DNA of 64,000 nt from CADEDH01 sp965262175 (GTDB lineage: Bacteria; Actinomycetota; Acidimicrobiia; Acidimicrobiales; SZUA-35). Shown piece after piece: positions 63,225 through 64,000 of this stretch. The notes beneath the pieces were generated by a model. It saw nothing but the letters and a program-made list of their open reading frames with translations, was not told where the DNA came from and searched no databases. The stretch is taken from contig CBDHES010000010.1 of the NCBI GenBank assembly GCA_965262175.1, positions 202,601-266,600 on the forward strand, in the 5' to 3' direction. The translations under genes were made by a program, and so were the position numbers. The stretch's first letter is position 1. Every line of letters starts with the position of its first letter.

Positions 63225-64000
63225 ATGGCTATCGTCGACGAACCACTGGCCCTCCCGTCGGGTGACCCAGCCCCGGTCTCAAAGCCGCTCGGCGCCTTCA
63301 CCCGCCCAGCCGCCCCCAAGGGCTTCACCAACTGGCTGACGACTGTCGATCACAAGAAGATCGGCATCATGTATGGCACTGCGGCCATGTTCTTCCTGCT
63401 GATCGGTGGGGTGGCGGCGCTGCTCATCCGGATCCAGCTCGCCACCCCCAACAGCACCTTCCTGTCGGGCGACGCCTACAACCGGATCTTCACGATGCAT
63501 GGGACCGTGATGATCTTCCTCGTGGTCATGCCGATCGGTGCGGCGTTCGCCAACTACCTGATGCCGATCCAGGTCGGCGCCCGCGACGTGGCGTTCCCCC
63601 GGATCAATGCCTTCAGCTTCTGGGTGTTCTTCTTCGGCGGGCTGATGCTGAACACCAGCTGGTTCATCGGCGGCGGGGCCAACGGTGGGTGGTTCAACTA
63701 CGCCCCCAACAACGGACTGCCGTACTCGCCGTCGACCGGCATCGACTTCTGGAACGTCGGCCTCTTGATCGTCGGCTTCGGGTCACTGACCGGCGCCATC
63801 AACCTGATAACCACCGTGCTCAACCTCCGAGCCCCCGGCATGACGCTGATGAAGATGCCGGTCTTCGTCTGGATGACCCTGGTCACCCAGTTCCTGCTGC
63901 TGTTCGCCATCCCGGTGCTCACCGTGGCCCAGCTGCTCCTCATGTTCGACCGGATCTTCGACGCCAACTTCTTCAACGTCGCCCAAGGCGCCGACCCACT
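63225..64000 (+). CDS. ctaD: Cytochrome c oxidase subunit I (partial, runs off the window)
   Basis: The first 258 codons of a genuine aa3-type subunit I. DHKKIGIMYG, then heme a ligand His92 in TMHGTVMIF, MPIQVGARDVAFPR, and SWFIGGGANGGW are canonical. The window ends before helices VI-X, so the other ligands cannot be checked. CAGGAG lies about 14 nt before the ATG. It ends the operon started by the ligand-less paralog, and the side-by-side comparison shows clear common ancestry. Confidence 0.95.
   Translation, partial: MAIVDEPLALPSGDPAPVSKPLGAFTRPAAPKGFTNWLTTVDHKKIGIMYGTAAMFFLLIGGVAALLIRIQLATPNSTFLSGDAYNRIFTMHGTVMIFLVVMPIGAAFANYLMPIQVGARDVAFPRINAFSFWVFFFGGLMLNTSWFIGGGANGGWFNYAPNNGLPYSPSTGIDFWNVGLLIVGFGSLTGAINLITTVLNLRAPGMTLMKMPVFVWMTLVTQFLLLFAIPVLTVAQLLLMFDRIFDANFFNVAQGADP

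Overview
The window reads as chromosomal DNA of a high-GC actinobacterium, most likely from the class Acidimicrobiia. Supporting signs are a dnaK-grpE-dnaJ-hspR cluster, a clpS-DUF2017 pair, a mycothiol-dependent maleylpyruvate isomerase-type protein, a bifunctional-type dCTP deaminase, XRE/DUF5753 plus DUF397 genes, and an aa3-type oxidase operon in which subunit II carries a fused cytochrome c domain. The class-level placement is inference from gene content; no rRNA is present. A recurring feature is the start-site layout: about twenty genes have a TANNNT hexamer ending 6-8 nt before the start codon and no ribosome-binding site, which suggests abundant leaderless transcripts.

Layout. 0-9.2 kb is a catabolic block: a Baeyer-Villiger-type monooxygenase, a translationally coupled cupin / HpaB-type hydroxylase / DUF2848 set, a DHA2 exporter, a tandem CaiB-type CoA transferase and a mycothiol-dependent isomerase-like protein. 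9.2-18.3 kb is mixed: an orphan chemoreceptor, a small acetyltransferase, a SnoaL-like protein, a large secreted lectin-domain protein, an AraC regulator, a VOC protein, an MFS transporter and an MscS channel. 18.4-21.7 kb is a decayed island next to tRNA-Gly(CCC). It holds a VapB gene with a truncated VapC, an ankyrin-repeat protein, a DUF6228 remnant, an IS3 OrfA fragment, a DUF6980 gene and a tyrosine-integrase remnant. 21.8-34.4 kb has a sulfatase divergent from a second tandem CoA transferase, then dcd, housekeeping and membrane proteins, a large Fe-S oxidoreductase divergent from a P-II gene, and gpmI. 34.4-37.9 kb is a second accessory patch: a possible structured RNA ending in an intrinsic terminator, a double-DUF397 gene convergent with its XRE/DUF5753 partner, and a frameshifted glycosyltransferase.

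37.9-48.7 kb holds a heterodimeric ABC exporter and the heat-shock cluster dnaK-grpE-dnaJ-hspR followed by clpB, with an operator-like set of inverted half-sites over the clpB promoter. 48.8-54.6 kb carries a PknB-like kinase, purA, a cysteine/proline-rich protein and purB. 54.6-55.6 kb holds a basic coiled-coil protein and three tRNAs (Glu, Asp, Phe) closed by a perfect 16-bp hairpin. 55.7-64 kb is the respiratory block. ctaA-clpS-DUF2017 is divergent from ctaB; next comes an oxidase operon of a subunit I paralog that has lost its heme/copper ligands, subunit III, a membrane protein with a His/Asp-rich tail, subunit II-cytochrome c, and true subunit I running off the window end.

The strongest candidates for something undescribed are the ligand-less subunit I paralog with its His-rich neighbour, the possible structured RNA near 35 kb, the clpB operator, and the two tandem CoA transferases that each keep the catalytic Asp in only one half.
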